Positions 11,074 through 22,378 of a stretch of DNA of 64,000 nucleotides are shown here, piece after piece. Position 1 is the stretch's first letter, and each line of letters opens with the position of its first letter. The notes beneath the pieces are model-generated. The model saw nothing but the letters and a program-made list of their open reading frames with translations. It did not search any database and was not told where the DNA came from. The position numbers and the translations under genes are program-made. Location: the NCBI GenBank assembly GCA_029448655.1, contig JACCLO010000001.1, forward strand, positions 992,001 to 1,056,000. The letters are read 5' to 3'. Source of the stretch: Wolfiporia cocos (taxonomy: Eukaryota > Basidiomycota > Agaricomycetes > Polyporales > Phaeolaceae).

Positions 11074-12695
11074 CTAAGAGGAGGGGCTCTCCTGTTATCG
11101 CTGAAGGTGTTCTAGTGCCTTTTCGCGACCTTTGTCGGATTGTTGCTTTTGCTTATGACGTTACTCGTAGTAGAAGGCGATATGGAAATGGTCCTCATAT
11201 AGTGCCTTTGAGTCTACTAGTAATCTGTGCTCCAATAGCTTGCCAAGCATATTAGAGGGTGCATTGTGTCGTTGTACGTGTTTCGGATAGCATTGTGCGA
11301 TATTCCTTAGAGTGAGGGCTTCACTGTTAGCTCTGGAGATTTTCTAGTGTCTCTTCGAGCCCTTGGGCGGATATGTTGCTTATGCGTAGTACCCATTGAG
11401 TGTAACATAGCGGTGCTTTTTCAACGTCTATTGCCTAGCGGTGAATGGGATTGCAAGTTCCTTCATTCGCGTGGCGGGTGTCTTAGGCTTTGTGCTTGTA
11501 CAGGGGTAATCCTACTTTGTACGACTTATGCGGTTGAACGGTTATTAAAGGACGTCGCCTTATGAACGTTTATGAGGCGTCGCCTCCCTAGTGTCGCAAG
11601 CACTAAGCGTGAGACATTTGTCAATGCCCATTTGTTACAGGGGTTGTGTCCCCTAGTTAGATTGCTTCTATGTAGCGATCTCTTCGGAGTCGTAAGTTCC
11701 GGAATGAAGCTGTGCCTTCGTTGTTGTGTGCACTATTTATTAACGAGTAGGCTTCTCGTGTAAAACCCCATAGTATAGGTACTAATCATTGTGCATTATG
11801 GTCATATGCTTATGATTGTATTTCCTGATACTGTAGTGCCGTTGCCGTAGTGAGGCCTTATTGGGTAACCGTGAGAACATACATCCTTGTCAGGAGTTGT
11901 CTCGTAAAGGTATGTCCCGTAAGGGCTGAAGTCTCATGATGGCGATGACGGTAGTTTCCAATGTGCTTGTATGTCGTTAAAGTCGTTCTTCGATTGAGTG
12001 TGACATTGTAAGCGTGGGAACTGGGATGATCGTTGGGGAAGGATATATTTCGCTATTGGATGGATAGCTACTATATTCCTATTACAGGGTTGTCGTCCAT
12101 ATACGAATAGGACAGTACGAGCATGAATGAGGGTAATCAGGCCTCTTAGTGCATGTCGTTGGTTGCTTTAATGACCGTAAGGTACATTTGTAAGCGTGGG
12201 ATAGTGGACTTGTTAAGGTCCTAGATGCGAAATTAGGGTTTCCACCCCCTCTTTCACGTTTGATCTCCCGATCGAACCTATCCAGATGGTTTTGGTTTTT
12301 AAAGAGGTTAAACCGCCTCTATACCCAGATAAGGGTGGGTGGATGTGGGCCGAAGGTATTCTTGACGTATATCCATATAAGGCTGTATCCAGTAGTCGCT
12401 CGCATATGCGACCAGATTTTTATACTAAGGTTTCCAAGCCCTAGTTTGTCGGAATCGAAGGGTTTTCCAGGCCCATATTCGATGTAGTGACGAGATGTAA
12501 TCCTTCCTTGTCGTAAGGATACAGATCCGGATTTATTTATTGCGCGTCTCGACGGCGCAGGTTTCCGTAAACCAAGCAAATAAATGATAACCGATTGCCA
12601 AATCGGCTTGATTGTCCTAATAAGGGGGGCTCCCTTGTTATCTCTGGAAGTTTTCGAGTGCTTCTTCGAGACCTTTTGCGGACGATCGCATTGAG
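11074..12695 (-). repeat. Three copies of a two-hairpin RNA module
   Basis: Copies lie at about 11078-11150, 11309-11380 and 12622-12692. The first hairpin keeps loop GGGCT while its stem is AGGAG/CTCCT, AGTGA/TCACT or AAGGG/CCCTT. The second keeps a loop close to TTTTCTAGTG while its stem is AAGG/CCTT, GAGA/TCTC or GAAG/CTTC. A constant TGTTA joins them and TTCG follows. Independent stems with constant loops are the signature of conserved RNA structure. Confidence 0.8.
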
Positions 12696-12886
12696 TTGCT
12701 AAGGTGTATTTTTCGAATTCGGTTATTCTCCCCACAGAGAAAAGTTGAATCGAAGTGAAATCAAAGGTGAGGTAGCTAGCCTCGTGACGAATTTTGCGAG
12801 TGGCGTGCGAAATTGTCGATTTCAATACAGGGGGGGACCGGTGTGGAACCGGTTGTGAATTCGGCGATTGTGCGAGAATGTCGAAT

Positions 12887-12927
12887 GAAGTGTGATTCTA
12901 GAAGCCTTTCGGCCTCCGCTACACTTC
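12887..12927 (-). other. GNRA-tetraloop hairpin
   Basis: On the minus strand GAGGCC-GAAA-GGCTTC forms a stem with one G-U pair and a GAAA tetraloop, enclosed by GAAGTGT/ACACTTC. On the plus strand the G-U pair would be an A-C mismatch, which favours the minus strand as the RNA. Confidence 0.6.
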
Positions 12928-14547
12928 AAGGGAACGCGTATCAATAGCGTGGGTCCCTTGTTTTCCTTTCCTCTAACCCAGATTGCAAGATTCAATGAAG
13001 TAATCTTGTTGCGATCTGTTTGTACGTGGGTGGCTGGTGGAAACAGCGCTGTACCCAATTATTTATAGACGCTTGTCAAACGTCTCTTCCCAAACGGATG
13101 GTAATTTCCTTGTCAGGAATTCCATTACCGAAAGGGGTGCCCCCGTTCAAAGGTTCTTATGGCATGTGACCAAATGACAGATGCTCAATAACCCGAATCC
13201 CCTTTTCAGGAGCGAAGACCGAAGTCAAACGGGCGCCGACGGATTATGTGAATCCTAATCGACTTGGTACTAGGTTATTCCCACAGTAATAATAGTTATA
13301 AGCATGTATTTGCCAAGCGTACGCGATCCTACGTCTAAGGGAACAGGTACTAGTATCGTTCTTCGATTGACTAAGTGTACCCGTAAGACGTAAAGGTTGC
13401 CTTTTATGTACATAGGCGACCTTAACCAGGCTAGATAACCTGGGAACCAGCAGGTGACGCAGGATTTCCAAAGGCGAATACAAATGCTATTGGACGGTTT
13501 CTAAGCTAATACAAGTATTGCTATTTACTAGGAGCCGCCACTAAAACTACATATTTATCTACTTATGGACTGGGATACCAGGGTACCTGAAAGAGAGCTC
13601 GTCATCAGCGATCAACGCTGAGTGGTCATGTCAAACACAAGAAGAACGGGGGCATGGTTAGGGGCGCCCTTGTCAGGACGCCGCGCGGAAGTTAGCCGAC
13701 AGGTGTCTTCATCGAAGCGCGCGACTTCCTTCTAGAAAGAGAGTCGGTGACTGCCAGCGCTTGACAGGCTGGGTCACATGGTTGGGAATAGGATACACAG
13801 CCCATTTCCTCGCGGAGATGAGCTGGAAAGTGGTCGCAGTATTACACCGCGACCGGTCCACGCTTTAGTGGTAAGGCTTGCCATCTATAGCCACCTGGGT
13901 GTCACATCAGGGCTAAAAAACCATCCGTCGATCTAAGATCGCGCATTCACGAGCGCTCCACACATCGAAGATGGTGGGCAACGCCGCATGCTTCCGGTGG
14001 GGCCCCAACTCGGTTTAACCCAGGCTCGCACGCCGAGCTGCCCGTAGGGCTTACGCTATTGGCTACCGCGAGTGACCTCGGCCGGTTTGACCTTGCGAGT
14101 CTCACCGCCTCACCACTTGGATTCCCCAAAGGAGATCCCAAGCGGGCCCCTTACGCCTGGGGGGCGGCTTTGGAAGATTCCCACACCCAACTAAGGGAAT
14201 ACGCCGAAGCGCATATCCCTATGGGGATCCTACTGGTAGTGTTGGGGCCCTGAACAGGGCTTGCCAAGACAGGGGGCTGCGCGCACACAGGCAGACGGTC
14301 CCCTTTTCCCAATAGGCGGGTCTCAACCGCTGACAGCCGCAACCTTGCCAGGAAGCAGCCGTCTCTCCTTAACCCTGGAGTCCGGGTTCGCAGGACGCAT
14401 GCTGCTGATTAGGCAAGCAGCGCCCCACTGGGTGGCAGCAGGCCGCTAAGCCCGCCGCCGATGTATCCCAATCCGCAACCACGGAGCATACATCCCCTTT
14501 GCAGGAGAGTAGCGGCCCCTGCGCTATCTCAGACACCTGTAGGAGGA

Positions 14548-14565
14548 AAAACCCAGGCGCCACCA
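14548..14565 (-). other. Possible primer-binding site
   Basis: The minus strand reads TGGTGGCGCCTGGG about 38 bases after the 5' LTR. It would pair with a tRNA 3' end finishing GGCGCCACCA. The distance is larger than usual, so this is only a candidate. Confidence 0.3.
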
Positions 14566-14603
14566 GTTAAGGAGGCGCAGGGGGGTAGGTAGTTCTATTC
14601 TTA

Positions 14604-15700
14604 TGACACAGATGGCTCTGTGGGACTCACCAAGCCAGTATCCTTGCGATGAACTAAGGCGACTAGGTGAGGTAGAGGTTATCAGACGCGGTAGTAGGTG
14701 GAAGGTTCTTCTACGGCGTACGCCGAGAAGAATAGAACTAGGGTTTATAGGCCGTCAAGGCCCTACTTATATACACATATATAACGGGTCATGTGCTACT
14801 GTATAGTACATGCCCGATAAGGAATGTGGGCTTGGTTGCCATAAGGGCGACCAAGTGGTATGACTACTCTACAAAGGCCGTGGCCCGCCGGTAATGGCCG
14901 GGCCAATGGTAAAATAGAGAGTGTGTGGTCTCATCGTTAGATGGACATGTGAAGACGGGCGCAGCCCGGGTATAAGGGATGCCGGTTGCCGGATACCGTG
15001 AGGTATAATGGCGATTGGCCGGTCATCGGATGCTGACCAAGGCGGAGCGCCGAGGTCGTAATGCTATTGGGCCAGCAGGCACCGTAGCATGTGATATGTC
15101 CGGACCGGAAGGTTACCGGAACATATGGTGGTCTTAGCCGTGAGGCGAGGACCGGTGTTTGGGCAACGCCGTGATGGCAGAAGCCCGGGACTTGGAGACC
15201 GCCGAGTCCGTGGGATGGCCGAGAAGGCCGAGCCTATAGCGATATTGCCTTGGTGCTAATATAGTGCTATTTGGCCGTGTTGCCATTATTATGCGAAGGC
15301 GTGGCGCGCCTGAGGTGCCATTGTGATCAAGGATCTTATGGCGGTGGGAAGCCGGGAAGGCCAACCCGATAGTACAAGGCCGCGAGGCACTGTTTGTACA
15401 TGTGGACATTATTATGCGAGCGTGCCGCGCTCGGCCTATCATTATGATCTAGGATCTATGACGTGGCTGGTCTTGCTCTGACGGGCGAGACCTGTATGAC
15501 GTGGCTGTAACTATGCTATTGGACCGGAAGGTACCGTAGCGTTATGTAAGCTGGTCATGTGGTTGATAGGCCCAGTTAAGAGCTTGTCGTGGTGGCAATG
15601 GGAGTTAACCCGTAGATAACTTGTAGTTAGACGTATAAATCCCAGGTAAATTGCTATAATCGTAGGAAAAATGCTGTAAGCCCCAGATAAATCTGTGACA
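14604..15700 (-). repeat. 5' LTR of the full-length element
   Basis: Same length as the LTR at 9639-10735 and no difference found by eye. In the sense direction it carries the promoter, so transcription would run toward lower coordinates. Confidence 0.95.
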
Positions 15701-16651
15701 CTAACTACAGTATTCAGTAAAGCCCGAGGTCATGAAACCAAGGGCGGTATTTCTATCTAATCTACATACGAGATAAGATATTTACGAGATAAAATAAGGT
15801 CACGTGCCCTGACGGACAGTGACCCTATGGTGATACGGTTAAGCCTCTATGCTAGGCATAAGGGCTTGAGTTCGAGCCCGGTAATGGGCATATGCTATTC
15901 TAATGGCTTTGCAGCCGCATACTACGTTTAAGGCCCAATGGACCATATACTTCGTAGAAGGAAGGTTAGTATCACAGATAAATCTGTGACAAAGTAACTT
16001 GCACCACAGTTCTAGCTTGTACCATAGTGTTCAATTCTCCCCATTGTGGGGCACCTTGCAAACCGCCAGATAAAAAATCTGGGTTAATTGAGCTCGAGGA
16101 ATGTCAATTGTTGCTAAAAGTGCGTGTATGCTGTTGGGGAAATGTATGTGATGCATGAAGTAATTGAGACGTATCGGTTGCTCTAAGTGAAGAGGTAGGG
16201 AAAGAAGAATTATCGAGATGGGATGAAGGCAAAGAGCTACTAATTATCTGAGACATGGCTGCTGTAGGAGAGGTTCTGGTGAACGATGCAACACAGAAGA
16301 GACAGACTCTATGACGCCATTAAGTAATTAGCTCACGTGGGCGCCTTGACTTTGGTGAGCATTGTAGTGTTTATTGGACACATCGATTACAAGCGACATA
16401 TTCTTCATCATAAACAGTATGGAATACAGCAAAGGAGAAGTGGAAACACGGATATAAATTTTAGAGGGCGGCATTATTATCATACAATGATTGTCTTCAT
16501 ACTCTGCATAACAAAACATACGTTGAACGACAATGACGGCAACAAGAGCAAACAATAGCAACGACAGCAGCAGTAAAATTAAACGTGAGCAACAAGAGCA
16601 ATAACATAAAGTACTTGCAAGGAGGAGTGATGATGTGTTTTATGTGAGAAA

Positions 16652-17119
16652 TCAGAAATCGCGGCGGATACGCTTAGTGTTGGCGCGCACGCTAGTCCTG
16701 TCATCCGTTATGTTTCTCTTGTGTTTGTTAGACTCCTGCTGTTCATCGGATGTGTCCTCCACGATGGTACGGTCTTCGTCCAGGGCAGTCTTGCTGAAGT
16801 TGGTGACGTTGTTGGGAGGCGGAACGGGAGGCCGCTGAAAATCCACGATGAGATTGAGAAAACACCCCCTAACGGGTGTATCACATACCCGAGTGATTCT
16901 TTTGTCGGGGAATGCGGTTGGTATTTTCTTTGGGTCAGGGAGAAGGTCACTATATGTGCATATATTCAGCTTAAAATGGGCCGAGCTGGGCACTATGCGT
17001 TAAGACTCACTGTATGCAGAAGCCCTGCGATATCATTATCTCGTCCTCCATCGTTCCTTGGCCACGCTTGTCTAGGTCGAATCTTACATTTCCTAACGCT
17101 TGGAAGAGGACTGCAGTAG
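16652..17119 (-). CDS. Accessory gene B of the tnp2 element (3' exons)
   Basis: Three minus-strand exons can be followed. The first includes GTMEDEIMISQGFC and ends at donor GTGAGT (about 17012). The second encodes TYSDLLPDPKKIPTAFPDKR. The last ends with a basic tail NTKRIRRDF and a stop at 16652. The decayed element at 57084-57889 keeps the same exon order, with TMKDNIQISQGF, LPDPDKIPDP and a final NAKCIRHDL, so this is a real, conserved transposon gene. The 5' exon present in that copy (57889-57494) is not found here; this copy may be truncated, or may start within 17120-17520. The acidic segment plus basic tail suggest a nuclear protein. The function is unknown. Confidence 0.5.
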
Positions 17120-17526
17120 TAGTGCGGGCGGCCTCCCACGATGTAACATAACCGCATGTCCGTTTCGGCGCTGATATTCTCGATATTTCCTTACACCAGT
17201 GACTGAATAGCTTTGGTAAAATTATAGAAGTTACGTATAAGTATACATTCTATCCTATATACTACATGAATAGAGTGTCAGGATTTCTCACATCCATTTG
17301 TTGTAGCTGTGGGCTGTGCGAGTCAAATGATGTTGAAATCTGCTTCAGCCACTTCAGCCACCCAGACGAAGGTTTGGGGTTTATCTGAGTTTCAATGGCA
17401 ACTAGGGTTACACATTTGGTTAATGCGCGCTCACGATAGCAGGCGATGGACCGATATGGCAAGTGCTGCTACTCGGTGGCTGCTCTACTGTAACGGGATA
17501 GGTACACTACCAGCTGCATATCTGCG

Positions 17527-20500
17527 CTATTCCTCCGCCACTTCCTCATGTATACCTGCCATCTGAAGGATCTCTAGTCCAAGCTTCTCGACCAGGAAGA
17601 AACGACCCTCTAAATCTCTCCCATGCGGCCCATTGTGCTGCAGATGCGGCAGCATTCTGACCACAGACATTATCAACGTCACTTGCACTACAACCAGTTG
17701 AGGGAGTTCCATGTGTGTGCAAGAGTACAGAGTATTGTAAGAGTACTCCAGGGGATCTGTGTCAGGTTCAGAGTAGAGTGAAATAATTGCCAGAGCAGCA
17801 AGTGAGCCATTCACTTTGAGAGTGAAGGAGTACTGTACTTCTCTGATACCTATTTTGTCTCCGTCGAGACGGACCTAATAAAATCAGATAAATTCATGAA
17901 GAGCTATAAGAATATTACCTTAACATTGCGTGCCATGCGAAGCTTCCCTATGGGTATTCCCTCTTCTGCCCAAAGGGAGCGCGCTACTTGCTGACTGGGA
18001 AGCAAAGCCCGTGCCCATTTACGTACCCGCATATTGAGACGGAAGTAATCAGACTGCTCTATTCCTTCATCCTCTAGATATCTACTGAGAGATCGAGCCT
18101 CCAGGTCTGTCATCACCAGCAGGTCTGCTGAGGCTGCTCGCAAGAGGGCATAACCACCTCCCAGGTCCATAGCACCGTGGGGTAGTCTCTTCGTTTCATT
18201 GAGTGTCAGCATCATAGCCCGAAGTGCGTTAGTACAGCAACGTACCAGTCCACGCTCTGCAATATTGGCATATGGGTGTACATGAGAGTGCAGCTGCCTT
18301 CCAATGAGCTCAATAGCACGTTCCATCACCCATTGAGAGTATGTAGTATAGGGCCCAATCCGTTCCGTCTCAGAAGGCATGTGGTTGACAGAATGAATGC
18401 TTTGGCGAACAAAGTGAATACGATCAGGATGTCTAGAAATGTAGAGATCTTCATAGTCTTCTGAAAACGTCAACAGCATTTCGTGAGCCTCCTTGATATC
18501 CTGGGGTCGGATTTCGCGTTGATACATTAGCCTGATGCCGTGAACAAGTTGACAGAAGTTGCGGTAGAATGCAGGAGGTAGCACATTATACAGAAGAGCA
18601 ATGCAGTACTCGTACAGATGAGTGATCTGTTCCTGTGCTTTATATCCGCTAATTATTTTTTCGGCAGGGTTGCGTGGTGGACGGTCGAATGATCCAGGAA
18701 GGTAGGATACCAGACTAGCCACAGCGGCTCCATGAGTTGTCCAGACATCTCCAGTGAGAACAGCAAAGGCCCACGATGACTCATCATCATCTCGGCCACA
18801 CTTGATAGTACCTTGCCATAAATCAAAGAACAGCTCATGATGGTTAGGACCAGTAAGATGCATGATATCTGCTGGGAAGCCACCAGGAATTTCAAGAAAG
18901 CAATCAGCAGGGAATCCACCAAATAAGCTTGGCTTGCATATGCCTGTCTCTAGACGAATCTTTTCGTACTCGCGTTGAGTCGATGCATTCAGCAGGCGTT
19001 CTAGGTTGGCATAGTAGCGAGAAGAGGCTTCCCCAGAGTCCAAAATTGCATTGTGCAGGGATATATCTGGGTGGGTGCAATTAGGAACAGAATAGTTGTG
19101 GGGAAGCTGGCATGCAGGATAGTAATGGCTTCCGCCGGGCTTGCGACGTCCCTTCAGTGGACAATAAAGTCGGCAACCCTGAGCCCCAGAGTGGCCCACC
19201 GTGCCATTGAGATAGGTCATTGCAGGACCATCGGCAGTGCCAAAGACAACATAGAGCTTGGACTCGTATAGCCCACGCCGCTCGCACCAGATTTCGAGCT
19301 TCACATGCTGTCCCATGAAACTAGCAACATGTCGAAGACTAGGAAGTATGAATGAGTCTATGTTCTTTGGCTTGTTGGGGCCTGGAATGAAGCCGGCAGG
19401 CATTATATGCGTTTTTCTATAGCGAACGTCAGGTGCACAATCCAGAAGTACCCAGATAAACATCCAGCAGTCTGAAAGCTTGCTAGCATAGAGCTGTGTG
19501 CCATCGATAGAAAACATGAGACAGGTATCTTCGTCCTTGATATCACTGCGTGCGACAGCTTCGAGATAGTCTTTACCATGTATGTAGTCGCTAATTTTCT
19601 CAAGCTCGCCGTTGGTCTCCTGAAGTGAAGCAAGAGCCTTCCGAGTAGCTGTGGCATGGTACTCAGCTGCACGAGACCCCTCTGTCGAGCGTCGCATGGC
19701 GTGAATCACAGGAGCAATTGGAATAGTCGTTGACTGCTTCCTCGGAACATGTCTGCGCTTGTGTCTGCGTTTTCGTTCCTCATAGTGTAGCTCGTTGCAA
19801 TAATTACACTTATCCAGCTCACTGTAGATTCCTGTATACGCCATGCAGGAGTTGACACAGCAGTCGTTGTGTAGTGAAAAAATGCCGGTGAGGTTCTCGA
19901 CGTAGGACTTGACGACACAGTATGAGAGAAGCTTGAGATGAGGCGGACAGCGAAGAAGTGCAGAACGGAAGTGATCATATGTTTTCTGAGAGCAGTCATC
20001 GAGCCCAAGGTATATTTCAACAGATAATACCTTGACAGGATCATCAATGTCGAATGGCTGCTGGAGCGGATTGCAAACGCGATGCAATATAGCAGTATCC
20101 TTGATATCATCTTCTAGACGTGCATTTCGAATTAAATGTTGCATTTCAACAGTGTGACGAAGCTCTGCTAGAGTGATTGTCTGCGGATCTTCCAACTCGC
20201 CAGGTTGTTGGTTCGCATCGTTGGGATTTTCATCATCTTCCTCTGCAAGTCCAACAGGCAGAACTCCACTTAGATGTGCATTGAAGTATTCTTCCTCTTC
20301 CTGCTCATCGTCACGGCGCATAGCTTCAAGACTTCCAGCGTCGGCGTAGGATTGATAGACACCGGTGCCGTGGTTAGGAACTAGCACGTGATTGCAAGCG
20401 AGATCTTGGTGCGCAGAGTCCTCGCCAACGTTATTCTGCACAAGTCGCTGCGCATATAGTCACTGATATATTCAAAAAAAAATCAACATACATGTGTAGA

Positions 20501-21138
20501 GTCTCCTCGAGTACTTGGTGCATCTGGATATATCTGTCTCTGTTCCTGAGGCTGACTAGAGGTATTGAAACTGCTGTCCACTTCGCTCTCTGGGTTTGCG
20601 ATGAGATCGTCCACTTTGTGGCTAATTAAAAATATGAATGGTTATATAAAATCTATACGCACTTTTTTCACTGTTTAAAATGCAGTGACTTTGCTCTGGC
20701 TCCCGGAATCTGGTATCATCTTGGAGAGGCTGTCCTATGTACACGCGCTGCTTTAAGACTGATAGGCGATAGTGAGAGTAAACTGATATTCACCTGCATC
20801 TGCTCTAGAGGCAGAGCCGGATCCCTCTGCACTTGTTATGTCATTTTCCTCAGGCTAAATTATATGTGTGGTGAGTCCGATTTTTTTTGTCGTGTGTGCA
20901 TCACATCTTGGATATATGCGCCATTTAAACTCACTGTCAGATCGATCCTTCTCTTTTTGTGGGAGGCCTAATAGTCTCAGGAGAGTTCCCTTCTTCCAAC
21001 AATTTTTTGCTTCTTTTTGTGGCCGAAGTATGTGCTGCGAGTGACTTTGACGTGTTTATTATAGCAGTATAGCGCACACAAGCAATAGTACTCTTGTTCT
21101 CCACTCGCAGAGAGTACATACTGCGCAGCTTTGGGCAT
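17527..21138 (-). CDS. tnp2-family transposase (Transposase_21)
   Basis: The DDE transposase of fungal CACTA-like elements; it would bind the subterminal repeats and move the element. A likely start at 21138 opens a short exon with the usual N-terminal pattern (EYYCLCALYCYNKHVKVTRS). Later exons are 20621-20492, 20447-17919 (843 codons) and 17874-17527, in phase across GT-AG introns of about 44 bases. Near residue 315 of the large exon is the first acidic block (FSIDGTQLYASKLSDCW). GFIPGPNKPKNIDSF follows, then the second block TADGPAMTYLNG and a Cys/His-rich RLYCPLKGRRKPGG. The last exon (LVVVQVTLIMSVVRM, then RFFLVEKLGLEIL) matches the usual family C terminus. The junctions between 21138 and 20621 are unresolved and an A-run near 21010 may hold a frameshift; otherwise the gene looks intact. 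Confidence 0.9.
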
Positions 21139-21604
21139 TTGTACTTTGAGTGACGGCGAAGTGTGTATCAGAGTATCGTCTGCTCAAATCACAGGATAGG
21201 CATGTAATCTGCGCGTCGGCTCAGTACATGGCTTTTCGACTTGTCGTCCACTCAAGGCTTTTTGGAATTGGTGCCCACTCGAATCTTTTCGACTTGACAT
21301 CGACTCGCAGCTTCTCCTCTCGACGTCTGCTCGAAATAACTTCAGACGCAAGTTTTTTTGGGGAGAATATCTTGAGAATATGAAAATATATTTTCTGGTA
21401 TGACGAAAGTCTTGGCATCGGTCATCGGACCGCTCGTACTCTTGGCATTTAGCTTTCGATATCATTGGCATTGAAATGGGTATCTCAATGGTATATTTAT
21501 GAATTTTCTGGTATTTATAGGTATCCCAAGGATATGTGGGACTTTCACTGGGAATCATGTTTGAACCATTGTGCATCAGGTTTGACATATCTTAGGTTAT
21601 AGTG

Positions 21605-22378
21605 GACGTGTCTGTGCCAATGACACGGCCAACAGCTCATTTATACTATTATGGTAAATCCCTCACTCAATTAGGTACCTCTTTCACTTCCTTTCATCAT
21701 AGTTTCTGTCCTGTCACTTTTCAATCAGCTCTCAAATTCTGGCACCATGTAACATAACAACTGGGTCTTCAACACACTGTAATTCATCTCTCTTCCCACA
21801 CTTTCTCGTACTAGCTAGACTCTGAGACTTGGTGAAGCAACGCCATCCCCTCAAGAGAAGCAAGACAGTTACGCGTGAGTGGATGGTCACTTGTAAGCAC
21901 GATTAGTCGTTTATTTTATTAGTTTTATTTCGTCTATCTATGTCTATCCGTTACACGGTCGTTCGTATCGTTGTGGCCATCGTTCTTTTGTGTTGGGTTT
22001 GTTCGCATTCCCGCACATTCACTCCCGATCTCTCACGCATATAGTCGGCGATCTGCTATTTGGTGCGTCTCCACACTTCCCTTCAACCACAGTGACATGA
22101 ATGATGATGGATCGACGATGAAGCGGTGAGAAGAGGAAGAGAGGTAACGTTCTGACATGCCTCTACTAGTTCTTGCTATTACCCAAATCCAACCTGTCCA
22201 TTTGTATATATATCAAAGCCATGAGTCCAATACCGTTGGCTATCTTCAATAAGCCTACATTCACACCAATGGCAATCATGTGCTCAATAATAGATCAAAA
22301 TCTCCCTCAGAGGACCGGCAGCGAAGCCTCAGAATGGCTGCAAGGCATACATTCTTGGTTTCCCATGTACCTGCAGAT
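21605..22378. other. Host-like intergenic DNA
   Basis: Single-copy-looking sequence with normal CpG content. A pyrimidine-rich stretch at 21700-22090 could be a promoter or untranslated region. No transposon signature and no convincing gene. Confidence 0.35.

Larger units (their letters stand above)
10736..14603 (-). ncRNA. Structured non-coding interior of the LTR element
   Basis: There are no convincing reading frames on either strand. Instead there are many short perfect hairpins and several repeated modules described separately. The part nearest the 5' LTR (about 13880-14600) is clearly richer in G+C and holds CAGGGGCCGCTACTCTCC-like segments on the minus strand. CCTTGTCAGG recurs at 11885, 13109 and 13668, each time as the top of a hairpin. 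TCGTTCTTCGATTGA and TTGTAAGCGTGGGA each occur twice. I infer a packaged, structured RNA; no function is proven. Confidence 0.55.
9639..15700 (-). mobile_element. Full-length non-coding LTR-A retroelement
   Basis: Two 1097-bp direct repeats (9639-10735 and 14604-15700) flank a 3868-bp interior, with target duplication CTAAC at 9634-9638 and 15701-15705. I saw no difference between the LTRs by eye, so the insertion is recent. The minus strand is taken as sense. In that direction the LTR begins TGTCACAG, a purine run (AAAGCGGGGG) directly precedes the 3' LTR, and a TATA box lies in the LTR. The interior has no gag, protease, reverse transcriptase or integrase motif; its longest frame is 168 codons and unconvincing. 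It would depend on another element's proteins, like the LARD class of plants. Confidence 0.92.
9207..15991 (-). repeat. Solo LTR-A split by a full-length element
   Basis: The two pieces, 9207-9638 and 15706-15991, together match the 709-bp LTR at 3509-4217 in reverse. The outer target duplication is AAGTA (9202-9206 and 15992-15996). It inserted into an intron of accessory gene A and was later hit by the element at 9639-15700. Confidence 0.93.
7391..16256 (-). pseudogene. Accessory gene A of the tnp2 element (coiled-coil protein)
   Basis: A multi-exon model fits the minus strand. Exon 1 runs 16256-15999 (ATG, Ser/Thr-rich), exon 2 9177-9059 (coiled-coil-like, with AEAHDKLLAENE) and exon 3 8887-8401 (SKKEQYVHIKFWNEADWW, later RLEDAYPEIGLCEGHWKA). 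Phases agree at each of these junctions. Exons between 8240 and 7740 are unresolved; a Ser/Pro-rich last exon (7738-7391) follows. The exon 3 pattern resembles, from memory, hypothetical proteins encoded beside tnp2 in agaricomycetes; the role is unknown. Two in-frame TGA codons (16106-16104 and 7393-7391) have coding-like sequence beyond them and could come from CGA by CpG deamination. A solo LTR, now 6.8 kb with its passenger, sits in the 31-base intron 1. Confidence 0.55.
5391..21604 (-). mobile_element. tnp2-type (CACTA-like) element with nested insertions
   Basis: The element is defined by the tnp2 transposase gene (17.5-21.1 kb) and accessory genes, all on the minus strand. Subterminal motifs mark both ends in opposite orientation: TACCAGAA four times on the left (5391, 5624, 5728, 5791) and TTCTGGTA twice on the right (about 21393 and 21506). 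The right end may be TAGTG at 21600-21604; a candidate CACTAT at 5455 is not a convincing partner and I found no target duplication, so the ends are approximate. A solo LTR-B (5823-6364) and a solo LTR-A with a full-length element inside it (9207-15991) lie within. A decayed relative lies at 53.9-62.6 kb. Confidence 0.6.

Noticed and set aside
12319..12825. 168-codon minus-strand frame inside the full-length LTR element as a gag gene
   Set aside because: No Cys-His knuckle or hydrophobic core pattern, composition is random-like, and hairpin modules run through the same bases.
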